Below are positions 26,088 to 33,566 of a stretch of DNA of 60,834 nt, one piece after another. The translations under genes and the position numbers were made by a program. The notes beneath the pieces are model-generated. The model worked only from the letters and a program-made list of their open reading frames with translations. It searched no databases and had not been told where the DNA came from. The DNA comes from Gemmiger formicilis (GTDB lineage: Bacteria; Bacillota; Clostridia; Oscillospirales; Ruminococcaceae): positions 1-60,834 of the forward strand of contig NZ_WQOH01000029.1 in NCBI RefSeq assembly GCF_018784445.1. Reading direction: 5' to 3'. The stretch's first letter is position 1. The number at the start of each line of letters is the position of its first letter.

Positions 26088-27197
26088 TCAGCCCTCGTTC
26101 TTAAAGCGCACCGGCAAAACCAGATAGATAAAATCCTTGCCGTCCTCGGGCAGGAGCTTGACCGGGCTCAGGGGGCCGTTGATCTCCAGCACCATCTTCT
26201 CGCATTTGGAGTAGCGCAGCGCGTCCAGCAGGTAGCGGTTATTGAAGCCGATTTCCACCGCGTCGCCCTCCATCTGCACCGGGGCAAACTCGTCCACGAC
26301 CTTGCCCAGCGGCGTCTGGCAGCGCACGGTCACGCGGTCCTCGCCAAAGCTGATGCGCAGCGGGTTCTTCAGGCGCTCGGTGATAATCAGCGACGCGCGC
26401 TCGATCGTATCGATAAAAGTCTTGCAATCCACGGTGATACGCGTTTTCTTATCCTTCGGGATAACGCTCTCATAGTTGAGGAAGTCGCCCTCGATCAGGC
26501 GGCTCATGATGGTATAGCCGTTGGAGGTGAAAACGACATAGCGGCGGTTGGCGTCGATCTTCACATCATCGTCCGCGCCGCCCATGATCTTCAGCAGTTC
26601 CTGCAGCGTCTTGGCGGGGATGATGATGCGGATATCGCGGGTACACTCAACATCGCGCTGGATGATGGCCAAACGGTAGCCGTCCAGGGCAACGATGGTC
26701 AAGCTGCCTGGCTCAATGACGAACAGCTCGCCGGTGTGGGCGGGTTTCTTGTCGTCCTGGCTGACGGCGTAGATGGTTTTCTCGATCATCTCGCGCAGCA
26801 TACCGCACTTGACGGTCATGGTGTTGTCGGCGCCGGTCACAGGCAGGCTGGGGTAGTCGCTGGCATTCAGGGCAGGGATTTCAAATTCTGCCACACCACC
26901 GCTGATTTTAGCCTGGCCTTCGTCGTTCAGCTCAATGCAGACATCGCCTGCGGGCATACGGTTGATCATGGCGCTGAGCAATTTTGCGTCCAGTACGGTT
27001 TCACCGGGTACAAGTACGTTGCATTCAATGGTAGTCGTGATGCCCATTTCCATATCGTAGCCGGTCAAGGTCAGGTTAAAGCCCTCGGCTTTCATGTAGA
27101 TGCCTTCCAGCACAGGGATGGCCGCGCGGTTGGTGATTGCGCGGGAAACGCCGTCAATGGCACTGGCAAGCAGGGTCTTTTCGCATTCAAATTTCAT
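26088..27197 (-). CDS. dnaN: DNA polymerase III beta subunit (sliding clamp)
   Basis: A 369-residue processivity clamp with three DnaN-type domains. It begins [21 protein letters not shown], shows [22 protein letters not shown] in domain 1-2 and ends with LPVRFKN, where the family has the conserved (M/L)PxR(L/F) C terminus. Normal length. It is separated from dnaA by about 500 bases containing DnaA-box-like sequences and a hairpin, so it may have its own promoter. It leads the dnaN-S4-recF cluster. Confidence 0.98.
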   Translation of the reverse strand: MKFECEKTLLASAIDGVSRAITNRAAIPVLEGIYMKAEGFNLTLTGYDMEMGITTTIECNVLVPGETVLDAKLLSAMINRMPAGDVCIELNDEGQAKISGGVAEFEIPALNASDYPSLPVTGADNTMTVKCGMLREMIEKTIYAVSQDDKKPAHTGELFVIEPGSLTIVALDGYRLAIIQRDVECTRDIRIIIPAKTLQELLKIMGGADDDVKIDANRRYVVFTSNGYTIMSRLIEGDFLNYESVIPKDKKTRITVDCKTFIDTIERASLIITERLKNPLRISFGEDRVTVRCQTPLGKVVDEFAPVQMEGDAVEIGFNNRYLLDALRYSKCEKMVLEINGPLSPVKLLPEDGKDFIYLVLPVRFKNEG

Positions 27198-27278
27198 GGT
27201 TTCTTCTCTTTCCGGCTTTTTTGGAAAAAAGCCTCGGCAAAAAACGTAAAATTTACTCTACAATTTGTATAGTTTTTG

Positions 27279-27544
27279 TTTTCCACAAAATGGCTGCCGT
27301 TTGGCCCGGTTGTAGAGCAGTTGTAGCAGGTCCCTATCAGCAGAAACTATTAACTTTGGTAGTAGCAGTAGTAGGGGCTGTTAGTTTGGTGGAAAACTCC
27401 GCGGACTGTGATACCTGCGGCAAAAACCGGCCGTGAATTGTTTTGAACAGTCTGTGGACATCCTTGTGGAAAACTCAAAACCCGCGCTTTTTCAACACGC
27501 GGCGTGGAGAACTGTCTGTTAAAAACTAAAAACTCTGTGGAAAA
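27279..27544. other. DnaA-box-like cluster between dnaN and dnaA
   Basis: In the roughly 500-base gap there are three exact TTTTCCACA/TGTGGAAAA boxes (27279-27287, 27465-27473, 27536-27544). Weaker relatives are TGTGGACAT (27453-27461) and GGTGGAAAA (27388-27396). No gene is visible. This corresponds to the dnaA-dnaN half of the bipartite Bacillus origin. Confidence 0.6.
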
Positions 27545-27545
27545 A

Positions 27546-27571
27546 GTTACTTTCTTTGCAAAGAAAGTAAC
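27546..27571. repeat. Perfect 26-bp palindrome, copy 2
   Basis: GTTACTTTCTTTG/CAAAGAAAGTAAC. On the minus strand it is followed by TTTTT, so it could terminate transcription coming from dnaA. Core identical to the palindrome after gyrA. Confidence 0.7.
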
Positions 27572-27673
27572 CAAAGAAACTACAAACATTCAACCCGTAA
27601 AGTTATCGCCGATAAAACGTTTAATTTTTATTCGCTACTCACTTTACTGGAACAAATATTGAAAGTTCTTTGG

Positions 27674-27695
27674 TTCCTTTCTTTCAAGAAAGGAA
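27674..27695 (-). terminator. Hairpin abutting the dnaA stop
   Basis: TTCCTTTCTT / AAGAAAGGAA with a 2-base loop lies directly after the dnaA stop codon. There is no long T run after it on the minus strand, so it may be a weak terminator or stabilising hairpin. Confidence 0.5.
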
Positions 27696-29018
27696 TTAGG
27701 TGCGGACATTTTTCATGATGTCGCTGCACATCTCTTTCAGGTGCTGGTCGCGGTTGATGTTTTCCTCCATCGTTTTGATGGAATACACCACCGTGGAATG
27801 ATCGCGCTGGAACTCCTGGCCGATGGCCTCCATGCTCATGCCGGTCACTTCCCGGATAATGTACATCGTCATCTGCCGCGCCGCGCTCACATTCGCATTG
27901 CGCTTCTTGCCCCGGATATCCGCCGGCATCACATTGTAGGTGCGGGCAACCTCGTTGAGGATCTTTTCAATCGTCACCGGGATCGGCTGACTGTCGTTCA
28001 GCGTGTCCTTGATGGCCGTCGTCGTCACACCGATGCAGGGCTCAATGCCCTCCAGCATATAGTAGGCGTTCAGTTTCTTGACCGCGCCCTCCAGCTGGCG
28101 GATGTTCTGCTTCAGGTGATTGGCAATGTACTCGGCCACATCGTTGGGCAGGTCAAGATTGAGCAGCTCGGCTTTGCGCTTGACGATGGCGACACGGGTC
28201 TCAAAATCCGGCGGCTGAATGTCGGCAGTCAGGCCCCACTCAAACCGGGTGCGCAGACGCTCCTCCAGCGATTTGATCTCCTTCGCCGGGCGGTCCGACG
28301 CGATGACGATTTGCCGGCCATCGTTGTGCAGCGTGTTGAAGGTGTGGAAAAACTCCTCCTGCGTGCTCTCCTTGCCGGCCAGGAACTGGATGTCGTCGAT
28401 GAGCAGCACATCCGCTTTGCGGTATTTCTGACGGAACTGCTCCATCGTCGCCGTCTTGATGGCGGAAATCGTCTCGTTGGTGAACATTTCACAATCCACG
28501 TAAACGATGTTGAAATCCGGGTGATTTTTCTTGATCTCAAACTGGATGGCGTTCAAAAGATGGGTCTTGCCCAGGCCTGACGGCCCATAGATGAACAGCG
28601 GGTTGTACGCGCCGGAAGGGTTCGCCGCCACGGCCTGCGCGGCCGCAAACGCAAACTGGTTCGACGGTCCCTTGATGAAATTCTCAAAGGTGAAATCATA
28701 CCGGCCGCTGGGCAGCGATTTCTCGTCCCGCTGGTCCGCACTGCCATCGGCCTTCTCGCCGTCCTCCGGCGGGGCCGCCACATAGAGAATTTCCACATCA
28801 AAGCCGAGAATGGCCTTGAACGCTTCTTTCAGCAGCGCTGTGTAGCGATCAGATACGATCTTCATCACAAATTCACTGCGCAGTTCCAGCGTGATGGTGT
28901 TGGAATTTTCAAAGCTCACGGCCTTGATATCCTTGATGTAAAATGCGTAGGTAGCGTCCGAGGTCTTTTCCTTGCAGTAGACCTTGACCGCTTCCAATAC
29001 CTCATTGATGGAATCCAT
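27696..29018 (-). CDS. dnaA: Chromosomal replication initiator protein DnaA
   Basis: A 440-residue AAA+ initiator that opens the origin. Domain I occupies about 1-85, with an acidic linker at about 86-105. Domain III has Walker A GPSGLGKTHLL, Walker B LLIDDIQFLAGKE and sensor/arginine-finger regions (LEERLRTRFEWGL). Domain IV has the DNA-binding signature RDHSTVVYSIKTM. The start ATG 29018 (MDSINEVLE) is chosen because the 35-residue upstream extension comes from the leader. A promoter is visible 77 bases upstream and a hairpin lies in the leader. Divergent from rpmH. Confidence 0.98.
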   Translation of the reverse strand: MDSINEVLEAVKVYCKEKTSDATYAFYIKDIKAVSFENSNTITLELRSEFVMKIVSDRYTALLKEAFKAILGFDVEILYVAAPPEDGEKADGSADQRDEKSLPSGRYDFTFENFIKGPSNQFAFAAAQAVAANPSGAYNPLFIYGPSGLGKTHLLNAIQFEIKKNHPDFNIVYVDCEMFTNETISAIKTATMEQFRQKYRKADVLLIDDIQFLAGKESTQEEFFHTFNTLHNDGRQIVIASDRPAKEIKSLEERLRTRFEWGLTADIQPPDFETRVAIVKRKAELLNLDLPNDVAEYIANHLKQNIRQLEGAVKKLNAYYMLEGIEPCIGVTTTAIKDTLNDSQPIPVTIEKILNEVARTYNVMPADIRGKKRNANVSAARQMTMYIIREVTGMSMEAIGQEFQRDHSTVVYSIKTMEENINRDQHLKEMCSDIMKNVRT

Positions 29019-29052
29019 GAATGTCGATACTCCCCACTTCCTGTTTATGATG

Positions 29053-29080
29053 GAACGCCCTGTGCGGAAAACAGGGCGCA
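29053..29080 (-). other. Hairpin in the dnaA leader
   Basis: CGCCCTGT / ACAGGGCG encloses GCGGAAA between the dnaA promoter and start codon. It could affect mRNA stability or translation. No T run, so not a terminator. Confidence 0.5.
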
Positions 29081-29094
29081 AAAATACTGAATAC

Positions 29095-29123
29095 AGTATA
29101 CCACAAAATCCGGTTTTAAACAA
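29095..29123 (-). promoter_or_regulatory. Probable dnaA promoter (extended -10)
   Basis: On the minus strand TTGTTT (29123-29118), a 17-base spacer ending TGTGG, then TATACT (29100-29095), giving an extended TGnTATACT -10. Confidence 0.65.
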
Positions 29124-29269
29124 CAGCTATATATAATAAAGTAGAAACTTTTTTGTAAGGCGGAATTGTTGAAAATTTTAAGCACGGCGGACGGTAAAAT
29201 TTTTTGCTGGAAAGTTTTCCACAAGAACTGCGTTTTTCAACAGTAAATAGTACAAAATGTAGTGGATAA
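29124..29269. other. dnaA-rpmH intergenic origin segment
   Basis: An AT-rich tract (TATATATAATAAAG and neighbours, 29130-29160) is followed by one exact DnaA box TTTTCCACA (29215-29223) and one near-match AGTGGATAA (29261-29269). Only two boxes are present, far fewer than after jag. This is where Firmicutes often keep the upstream oriC part. Confidence 0.5.
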
Positions 29270-29324
29270 CTCTTTGTAGCAGCAATTCTTTGACGCGGGA
29301 GCGAAAAATTCTGCCCAAAACCTC

Positions 29325-29354
29325 TTGACAAATGGGTGGTTTATCGCGTATAAT
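29325..29354 (+). promoter_or_regulatory. Consensus promoter of the rpmH operon
   Basis: TTGACA (29325-29330), an 18-base spacer and TATAAT (29349-29354). The leader to rpmH is about 75 bases. Confidence 0.9.
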
Positions 29355-29378
29355 CTAACTCTGCAAGGCTGCCCCAGT

Positions 29379-29411
29379 GTATGGGCGAAGCCCTGAGCAA
29401 ACAGCCCATAC
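29379..29411 (+). promoter_or_regulatory. Alternative hairpins in the rpmH leader
   Basis: GTATGGGC (29379-29386) can pair with GCCCATAC (29404-29411). The GGGC within it can instead pair with GCCC at 29390-29393 across a GAA loop. The two structures exclude each other, just upstream of the AGGAGG site. A regulatory role is only inferred. Confidence 0.4.
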
Positions 29412-29437
29412 CGGGATTTCAACAGGAGGAATGAAAA

Positions 29438-29572
29438 ATGAAGCGTACTTTCCAGCCCAAGAAGCGTCAGCGCAGCCGCGTCCACGGTTTCCTGAACCGC
29501 ATGGCTACCAAGAATGGCCGCAAGGTCATTGCCCGCCGCCGTGCGAAGGGCCGTAAGAGCCTGACTGTCTGA
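29438..29572 (+). CDS. rpmH: 50S ribosomal protein L34
   Basis: A 44-residue, very basic ribosomal protein: [18 protein letters not shown] is the canonical start and KGRKSLTV a canonical end. A strong AGGAGG site and consensus promoter precede it. It heads the rpmH-rnpA-yidD-yidC-jag cluster but is followed by its own terminator, so it is probably expressed far more than the downstream genes. Confidence 0.97.
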   Translation: MKRTFQPKKRQRSRVHGFLNRMATKNGRKVIARRRAKGRKSLTV

Positions 29573-29598
29573 TTCTATCAGAGATGAAATGAACAAAA

Positions 29599-29632
29599 GG
29601 GTTGCTGATTGTAAAATCAGCAACCCTTTTTT
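29599..29632 (+). terminator. Terminator after rpmH
   Basis: GGGTTGCTGATT / AATCAGCAACCC (12-base perfect stem) followed by TTTTTT. Confidence 0.92.
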
Positions 29633-29695
29633 CAAATAATGGCTTTACAGAAAACGCGATTCATTATAATATAGAAGAATAGGAAAAAATAAAAT

Positions 29696-29846
29696 GCCTT
29701 CCCCCTTGGGGGAAGGTGTCCGCGGCCCCGACCGCGGACGGATGAGGGAAAAGTACCCCGCAGCTGTTCGGTACAGGGCCGGCAGGGGCAGGCACGCCCC
29801 TCATCAGCCGCCTGCGGGCGGCAGCTTCCCCCCTGAGGGGGAGGCC
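29696..29846. repeat. Large nested-palindrome element before rnpA
   Basis: GCCTTCCCCCTTGGGGGAAGG, a GTCCGCGGCCCCGACCGCGGAC hairpin and GGATGAGGG on the left; GCCCCTCATCAGCCG, GCCTGCGGGCGGC and GCTTCCCCCCTGAGGGGGAGGC on the right. It ends two bases before the rnpA ribosome-binding site. Confidence 0.75.
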
Positions 29847-29862
29847 TTTAGGAAGGAGACCT

Positions 29863-30225
29863 ATGCGTTACCGCACCTTAAATAAAAATTGGCAGTTCAA
29901 CCGGGTGTATGGCCGGGGCAAAAGCTATGTGCATCCGCACTGCGTTTTGTACGTGGCTAAAAACCGGGTGGGCTATACCCGCATCGGGCTGACCGCAACC
30001 AAAAAGGTCGGCCATGCCGTGCAGCGCAACCGCGCCCGCCGCGTTATGCGCGCTGCCCTGGCAGAACACTTGTCGCAAAATATCGGCGGATATGATATAA
30101 TACTCGTAGCCCGCGGCCAGACCCCGCGCTTAAAAAGCACCCAGCTGAGCAAAACGCTGGGCAAGCTCTTCACCAAGGCGGGTCTGCCCGATAAGGCTGC
30201 CCCCGCCGTGCCGGCTGCCGAATGA
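29863..30225 (+). CDS. rnpA: Ribonuclease P protein component
   Basis: A 120-residue basic protein subunit of RNase P, which matures tRNA 5' ends. The RNR signature is at QRNRARRVMRAALAEH (about 54-70), preceded by RIGLTATKKVGHAV. The Ala/Pro-rich C-terminal tail (about 105-120) is additional. GGAAGGAG site upstream; it overlaps yidD by four bases (ATGA), suggesting coupling. Confidence 0.96.
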   Translation: MRYRTLNKNWQFNRVYGRGKSYVHPHCVLYVAKNRVGYTRIGLTATKKVGHAVQRNRARRVMRAALAEHLSQNIGGYDIILVARGQTPRLKSTQLSKTLGKLFTKAGLPDKAAPAVPAAE

Positions 30226-30482
30226 TCACACGCTTTCTCATCAAACTTTTGCGCGGCTACAAGCGGCATATCAGCCCACACCTCGGGCATCACTGCCGCT
30301 TTGTGCCCACCTGCAGCGAGTACGCCATGCAGGCGCTGGCCACCCACGGCCTGGTCAAAGGTCTGCTTTTGACCACCTGGCGGCTTTTGCGCTGCCAGCC
30401 GTTTGCGAAATTCGGCTATGACCCGGTACCCCCGAAGGGGAGGTGGGTCAGCCCGGAACGCAGGCTGACGCGCAGCCGCTGA
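30222..30482 (+). CDS. yidD: Membrane protein insertion efficiency factor YidD
   Basis: An 86-residue YidD-family protein. CRFVPTCSEYAMQAL is the family hallmark with its conserved cysteines, and GLLLTTWRLLRCQPF follows. An N-terminal amphipathic helix likely binds the membrane. It overlaps rnpA and precedes yidC after a repeat element, the normal gene order. The final basic residues run up to the repeat at 30484. Confidence 0.95.
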   Translation: MITRFLIKLLRGYKRHISPHLGHHCRFVPTCSEYAMQALATHGLVKGLLLTTWRLLRCQPFAKFGYDPVPPKGRWVSPERRLTRSR

Positions 30483-30483
30483 A

Positions 30484-30622
30484 AGGCTTCTCCTTTGGGG
30501 GAGAAGCTGTCCGCAAAGCGGACTGATGAGGGGAAAACTTTCCATTGCCGCCCCGCAAAGGGGTGGCTGGGCAAGCCCGCCCCTCATCCGGCCTTCGGCC
30601 ACCTTCTCCCAAGGGAGAAGGC
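30484..30622. repeat. Large nested-palindrome element between yidD and yidC
   Basis: AGGCTTCTCCTTTGGGGGAGAAG and GTCCGCAAAGCGGACTGATGAGGGG on the left; GCCCCTCATCCGGCCTTCGG and TTCTCCCAAGGGAGAAGGC on the right. It opens a 233-base gap in an otherwise compact operon. Confidence 0.75.
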
Positions 30623-30715
30623 TTCTCAACATTGCTTCTCATGTCTTTGCACTGCGCAGCAGAGACCTACATAAAAATAATGGTCCCGGGCGCAGACGGG
30701 GCAGAAGGAAAGGCT

Positions 30716-31738
30716 ATGAACTTTATGTACTTCCTGGCCATATTGATTGGCCCGCTGGTGAAGATCCTGTACAGCTTCATCGGCAACTACGCGGTAACGA
30801 TGGTCGTTGCCACCCTACTCCTCAAACTGCTGCTCTTCCCCCTGAGCATCCATCAGCAGAAATCCTCGGCAAAAATGGCTGTTTTTCAGCCGTTGATGAA
30901 TGAGATCCAGCAGAAGTACAAAAATGACCCCCAGAAACAGCAGGAGGAGCTGATGAAGCTCCAGCAGGAGCACGGCTTTAACCCCATGGGCGGCTGTCTG
31001 CCCATGCTGCTGACGATGCTGGTGCTGTTCGGCTTCCTGGGCGTTGTGTACTACCCCGTACACTACATCTTCGGTGTCGATAACACCGCCGTCAAGGCTG
31101 CGTGCGAGGCCATCGGCCTGGCAACCACCAATGCGTCCACGATGCAGACCGCGCTGATCCAGGCCATCCACAACGGCGCTGTGATCGACCCGTCCATCAT
31201 CCCCGCCAACATCGTGGCAGAGATCCAGAACTTCAACACCAGCTTCTTCGGCATGGATATGTGTGATGTCCCCGGCTTCCGCCTGGTGCCCATCGCCATC
31301 TTCCCCGCTATCGCAGCGGTCACGATGTTCATCAGCTACTTCGTCACCCAGAAGCTCTCCGGCATGGATGCCCAGATGCAGGGCAGCATGAAGGTCATGA
31401 TGCTGGTCATGAACCTGATGTTCGTCACCTTCTGCTTTAACGCCCCCGTCGGCTTCTCGCTGTACTACGGCGTGTCCAACCTGCTGCAGATCGGCCAGTC
31501 CTATATCACCTACAAGATTTACAGCCCCGAGAAGTTCAAGGCCCAGTATGAGGCCGAGCTGGCCGCCAAGCGTGCCGAGCGTAAGAAGAAGCGCACCGTC
31601 ACGGTCGAACAGAACGGCAAGCAGGTCGAGAAGGAAGTTACCCTGGGTGAGGCCAACAAGCTGCGCCTGGAACGTGCCCGCCAGCTGGAAGCCGAGCTCT
31701 ACAAAGACGAGCGCACCACCCCGCTGAATAAAGACTAA
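30716..31738 (+). CDS. yidC: Membrane protein insertase YidC/OxaA
   Basis: A 340-residue insertase for membrane proteins, of the short Gram-positive type. Five membrane segments are expected. KLLLFPLSIHQQKSSAKM is the first core helix and charged hairpin, with the family coiled loop QQKYKNDPQKQQEELMKL. A long extracytoplasmic region (about 120-190) precedes the later helices. The cytosolic C-terminal tail (about 280-340) is Lys/Arg/Glu-rich. I start at ATG 30716 (MNFMYFLA) with GAAGGAAAGG upstream; earlier starts would translate the repeat. Confidence 0.95.
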   Translation: MNFMYFLAILIGPLVKILYSFIGNYAVTMVVATLLLKLLLFPLSIHQQKSSAKMAVFQPLMNEIQQKYKNDPQKQQEELMKLQQEHGFNPMGGCLPMLLTMLVLFGFLGVVYYPVHYIFGVDNTAVKAACEAIGLATTNASTMQTALIQAIHNGAVIDPSIIPANIVAEIQNFNTSFFGMDMCDVPGFRLVPIAIFPAIAAVTMFISYFVTQKLSGMDAQMQGSMKVMMLVMNLMFVTFCFNAPVGFSLYYGVSNLLQIGQSYITYKIYSPEKFKAQYEAELAAKRAERKKKRTVTVEQNGKQVEKEVTLGEANKLRLERARQLEAELYKDERTTPLNKD

Positions 31739-31756
31739 GAAAAGACGCCGCGCAAT

Positions 31757-31850
31757 CGTAGGGCGAGCATTGCTCGCCCGCGCCGTTGGCGGCTGTGAGG
31801 GAGTGTATCCCCTGCCGCCGTAGGGGCGCATTCTATATGCGCCCGCCCCG
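31757..31850. repeat. GC-rich palindromes between yidC and jag
   Basis: GTAGGGCGAGCATTGCTCGCCC is a good palindrome at 31757-31779. After GCCGTTGGCGG come CCGTAGGGGCGCATTCTATA and TGCGCCCGCC. A divergent relative of the REPIN family (GTAGGG ends kept, core different). Confidence 0.6.
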
Positions 31851-31902
31851 CTCCCCTTTGTGATGAACATAACGATAAGAAATAAGAAGGAGGTTCCCTT
31901 TT

Positions 31903-33054
31903 ATGCGCAGTATGGAAATGAGCGCCAAGACCGTTGAAGCCGCCGTGCAGGCCGCCTGCGAAGCCCTGGGCGTTGACCGTGACGATATCAATGTCAGCTA
32001 TGAAGTGCTGGAATTTCCCACCCGCAAGCTGTTCAAAACCATCCCTGCCAAGGTTCTGGTAAAGGTCGAGGAACCCGAGGCCGCCCCGGCCCCGGCTGCT
32101 GAGGAAAAGCCTGCCGAAGTTTCCACCAAGTCGGCAGAATTTGTTGAAATCTCCGACGAGACCGCCCCCGAAATCGAGAAAGCAGTCGTTGAGGATATGG
32201 TCGAGGCCGCCGAGCTGGCCCCGGTTGCCGAGGACGACGTTGAGATCCCTCTCGATATCGCCGCTGCCCCGCGCCTGCAGGCTGCGGTTGACTACCTGAC
32301 TCCCATCTTCAACCTGATGGGTGTGGAAAACTTCAGCTTCACCGCCGTCAAGAAGGGCGCTGCCACCATCCTGAAAGTCTCCGGCGAGCACATGGGCGCA
32401 CTCATCGGCCGCCGCGGTGAGACGATGGAGAGCCTATCCTACCTCGCCAGCCTCGTTGTGAACCGCATGGAAGGCCCCTATGTCAAGCTGGGCCTGGATG
32501 TCGGCGGCTACCGCAACAAGCGCGAGGACGACCTCTCTGCCCTTGCCAAGCGCATTGCAGACCGTGTCATCCGCACCGGCTGCTACTACGAGATGGAGCC
32601 GATGAACCCCTACGAGCGCCACATCATCCACACCGCCATCGCCGATATCGAGGGCGTGCGCAGCGAGAGCAAGGGCGAAGGCCCGGCCCGCCATGTGGTG
32701 CTTTACTCCACCGACCCCAACGCCAGCAACCTGCCCGATCGCGATAACGCCCGCAACCAGCGCGGCGGCCGCCGTGACGGCGGTCGTGGCCCCCGCCATG
32801 ATGGAAACCGCGGTTACCGCGGCAACGGCCCCAGAGGCCCCCGCAGCGGCCGTGACGGCCGTGATGGCGGGCGCGGCGGCTACCGCGGCAATCGAGGCGA
32901 CCGTGGCCCGCGCTACGGCGGCCCGCGTTCCAGCGTGCCCGCCCGCGACTTTGCCGACCGCCCGCGTGACCCGGATGCCAAGCCGATGGCCCCCAAAACC
33001 ACCGAGCGCATCCACGACGGTGACGATTTCGCGTTTGGTAAGATCGAGTTTTAA
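31903..33054 (+). CDS. jag: Jag/KhpB RNA-binding protein with RGG-type tail
   Basis: A 383-residue RNA-binding protein. Jag-N domain about 5-55 (KTVEAAVQAACEALGV), then an acidic Ala/Glu/Pro linker (about 56-120). A KH domain (about 125-200) contains GALIGRRGETMESLSYL, and an R3H domain follows (about 205-270) with NPYERHIIHTAIAD. Unusually, residues about 283-345 are an Arg/Gly-rich tail with many RGG/RG units, then a short acidic end. Typical Jag stops after R3H. The ATG is preceded by GGAGG. It is last in the operon and followed by a terminator. Confidence 0.95.
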   Translation: MRSMEMSAKTVEAAVQAACEALGVDRDDINVSYEVLEFPTRKLFKTIPAKVLVKVEEPEAAPAPAAEEKPAEVSTKSAEFVEISDETAPEIEKAVVEDMVEAAELAPVAEDDVEIPLDIAAAPRLQAAVDYLTPIFNLMGVENFSFTAVKKGAATILKVSGEHMGALIGRRGETMESLSYLASLVVNRMEGPYVKLGLDVGGYRNKREDDLSALAKRIADRVIRTGCYYEMEPMNPYERHIIHTAIADIEGVRSESKGEGPARHVVLYSTDPNASNLPDRDNARNQRGGRRDGGRGPRHDGNRGYRGNGPRGPRSGRDGRDGGRGGYRGNRGDRGPRYGGPRSSVPARDFADRPRDPDAKPMAPKTTERIHDGDDFAFGKIEF

Positions 33055-33068
33055 ACGAAATTGTTGAA

Positions 33069-33104
33069 AAAGCAGCCTGACTGTAAAGCCGGGCTGCTTT
33101 TTTT
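33069..33104 (+). terminator. Terminator after jag
   Basis: AGCAGCC / GGGCTGCT stem (33071-33077 with 33091-33098) followed by a T run. Confidence 0.85.
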
Positions 33105-33143
33105 GGTGGGTGGCAAGGCGGAGGGGCTTTGCCCGCGCCTGAT

Positions 33144-33498
33144 TGTGGACAACTTCCCTACTTTCCACACCGTTTTCCACAACCGTGTTGAAAACTCTTA
33201 TTTTTCCACCACCCACAACCGGGTATACATTAGGGTCAAAATCCCCAATTATTAACAATATATAGACATGCCCGGTCGCTTATCCCCTATTGGTATGATT
33301 TTTCCACCGCAAATTGGGTTTTCCACATGGTTTTTGCACTTTCATCGTGGAAAACTCGGGAAAACTGTTGAAAATTATAAAACAACGATGTATCGCATAG
33401 AACGTGGTCAAAACTCGGTGGAAAACCCATATGCACCCTACTTTTCCTGTGGAAAATGTTGAAAACTTCTTTTAGTTGTGGGAACCTGCGGTGGAAAA
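33144..33498. other. oriC: Dense DnaA-box cluster, candidate oriC
   Basis: This gene-free stretch carries exact TTTTCCACA-type boxes at 33173-33181, 33319-33327 and 33448-33456 (reverse) and TGTGGACAA at 33144-33152. One-mismatch boxes lie at 33161-33169, 33202-33210, 33300-33308, 33346-33354, 33417-33425 and 33490-33498. An AT-rich tract, AATTATTAACAATATATAGA (33246-33265), could be an unwinding element. GTTGAAAA recurs several times. The density is far above the two dnaA-flanking gaps. Origin function is inferred. Confidence 0.65.
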
Positions 33499-33531
33499 GT
33501 CCAATTTGTTGTTAAAAACCCGTTGTATACA

Positions 33532-33560
33532 AAAATCCCGCACAGAAACTGTGCGGGATG
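33532..33560 (-). terminator. Terminator of the ABC operon
   Basis: CCCGCACAG / CTGTGCGGG with an AAA loop. On the minus strand it is followed by ATTTTTG, and it lies just after the permease stop. Confidence 0.85.
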
Positions 33561-33566
33561 CTTTTT

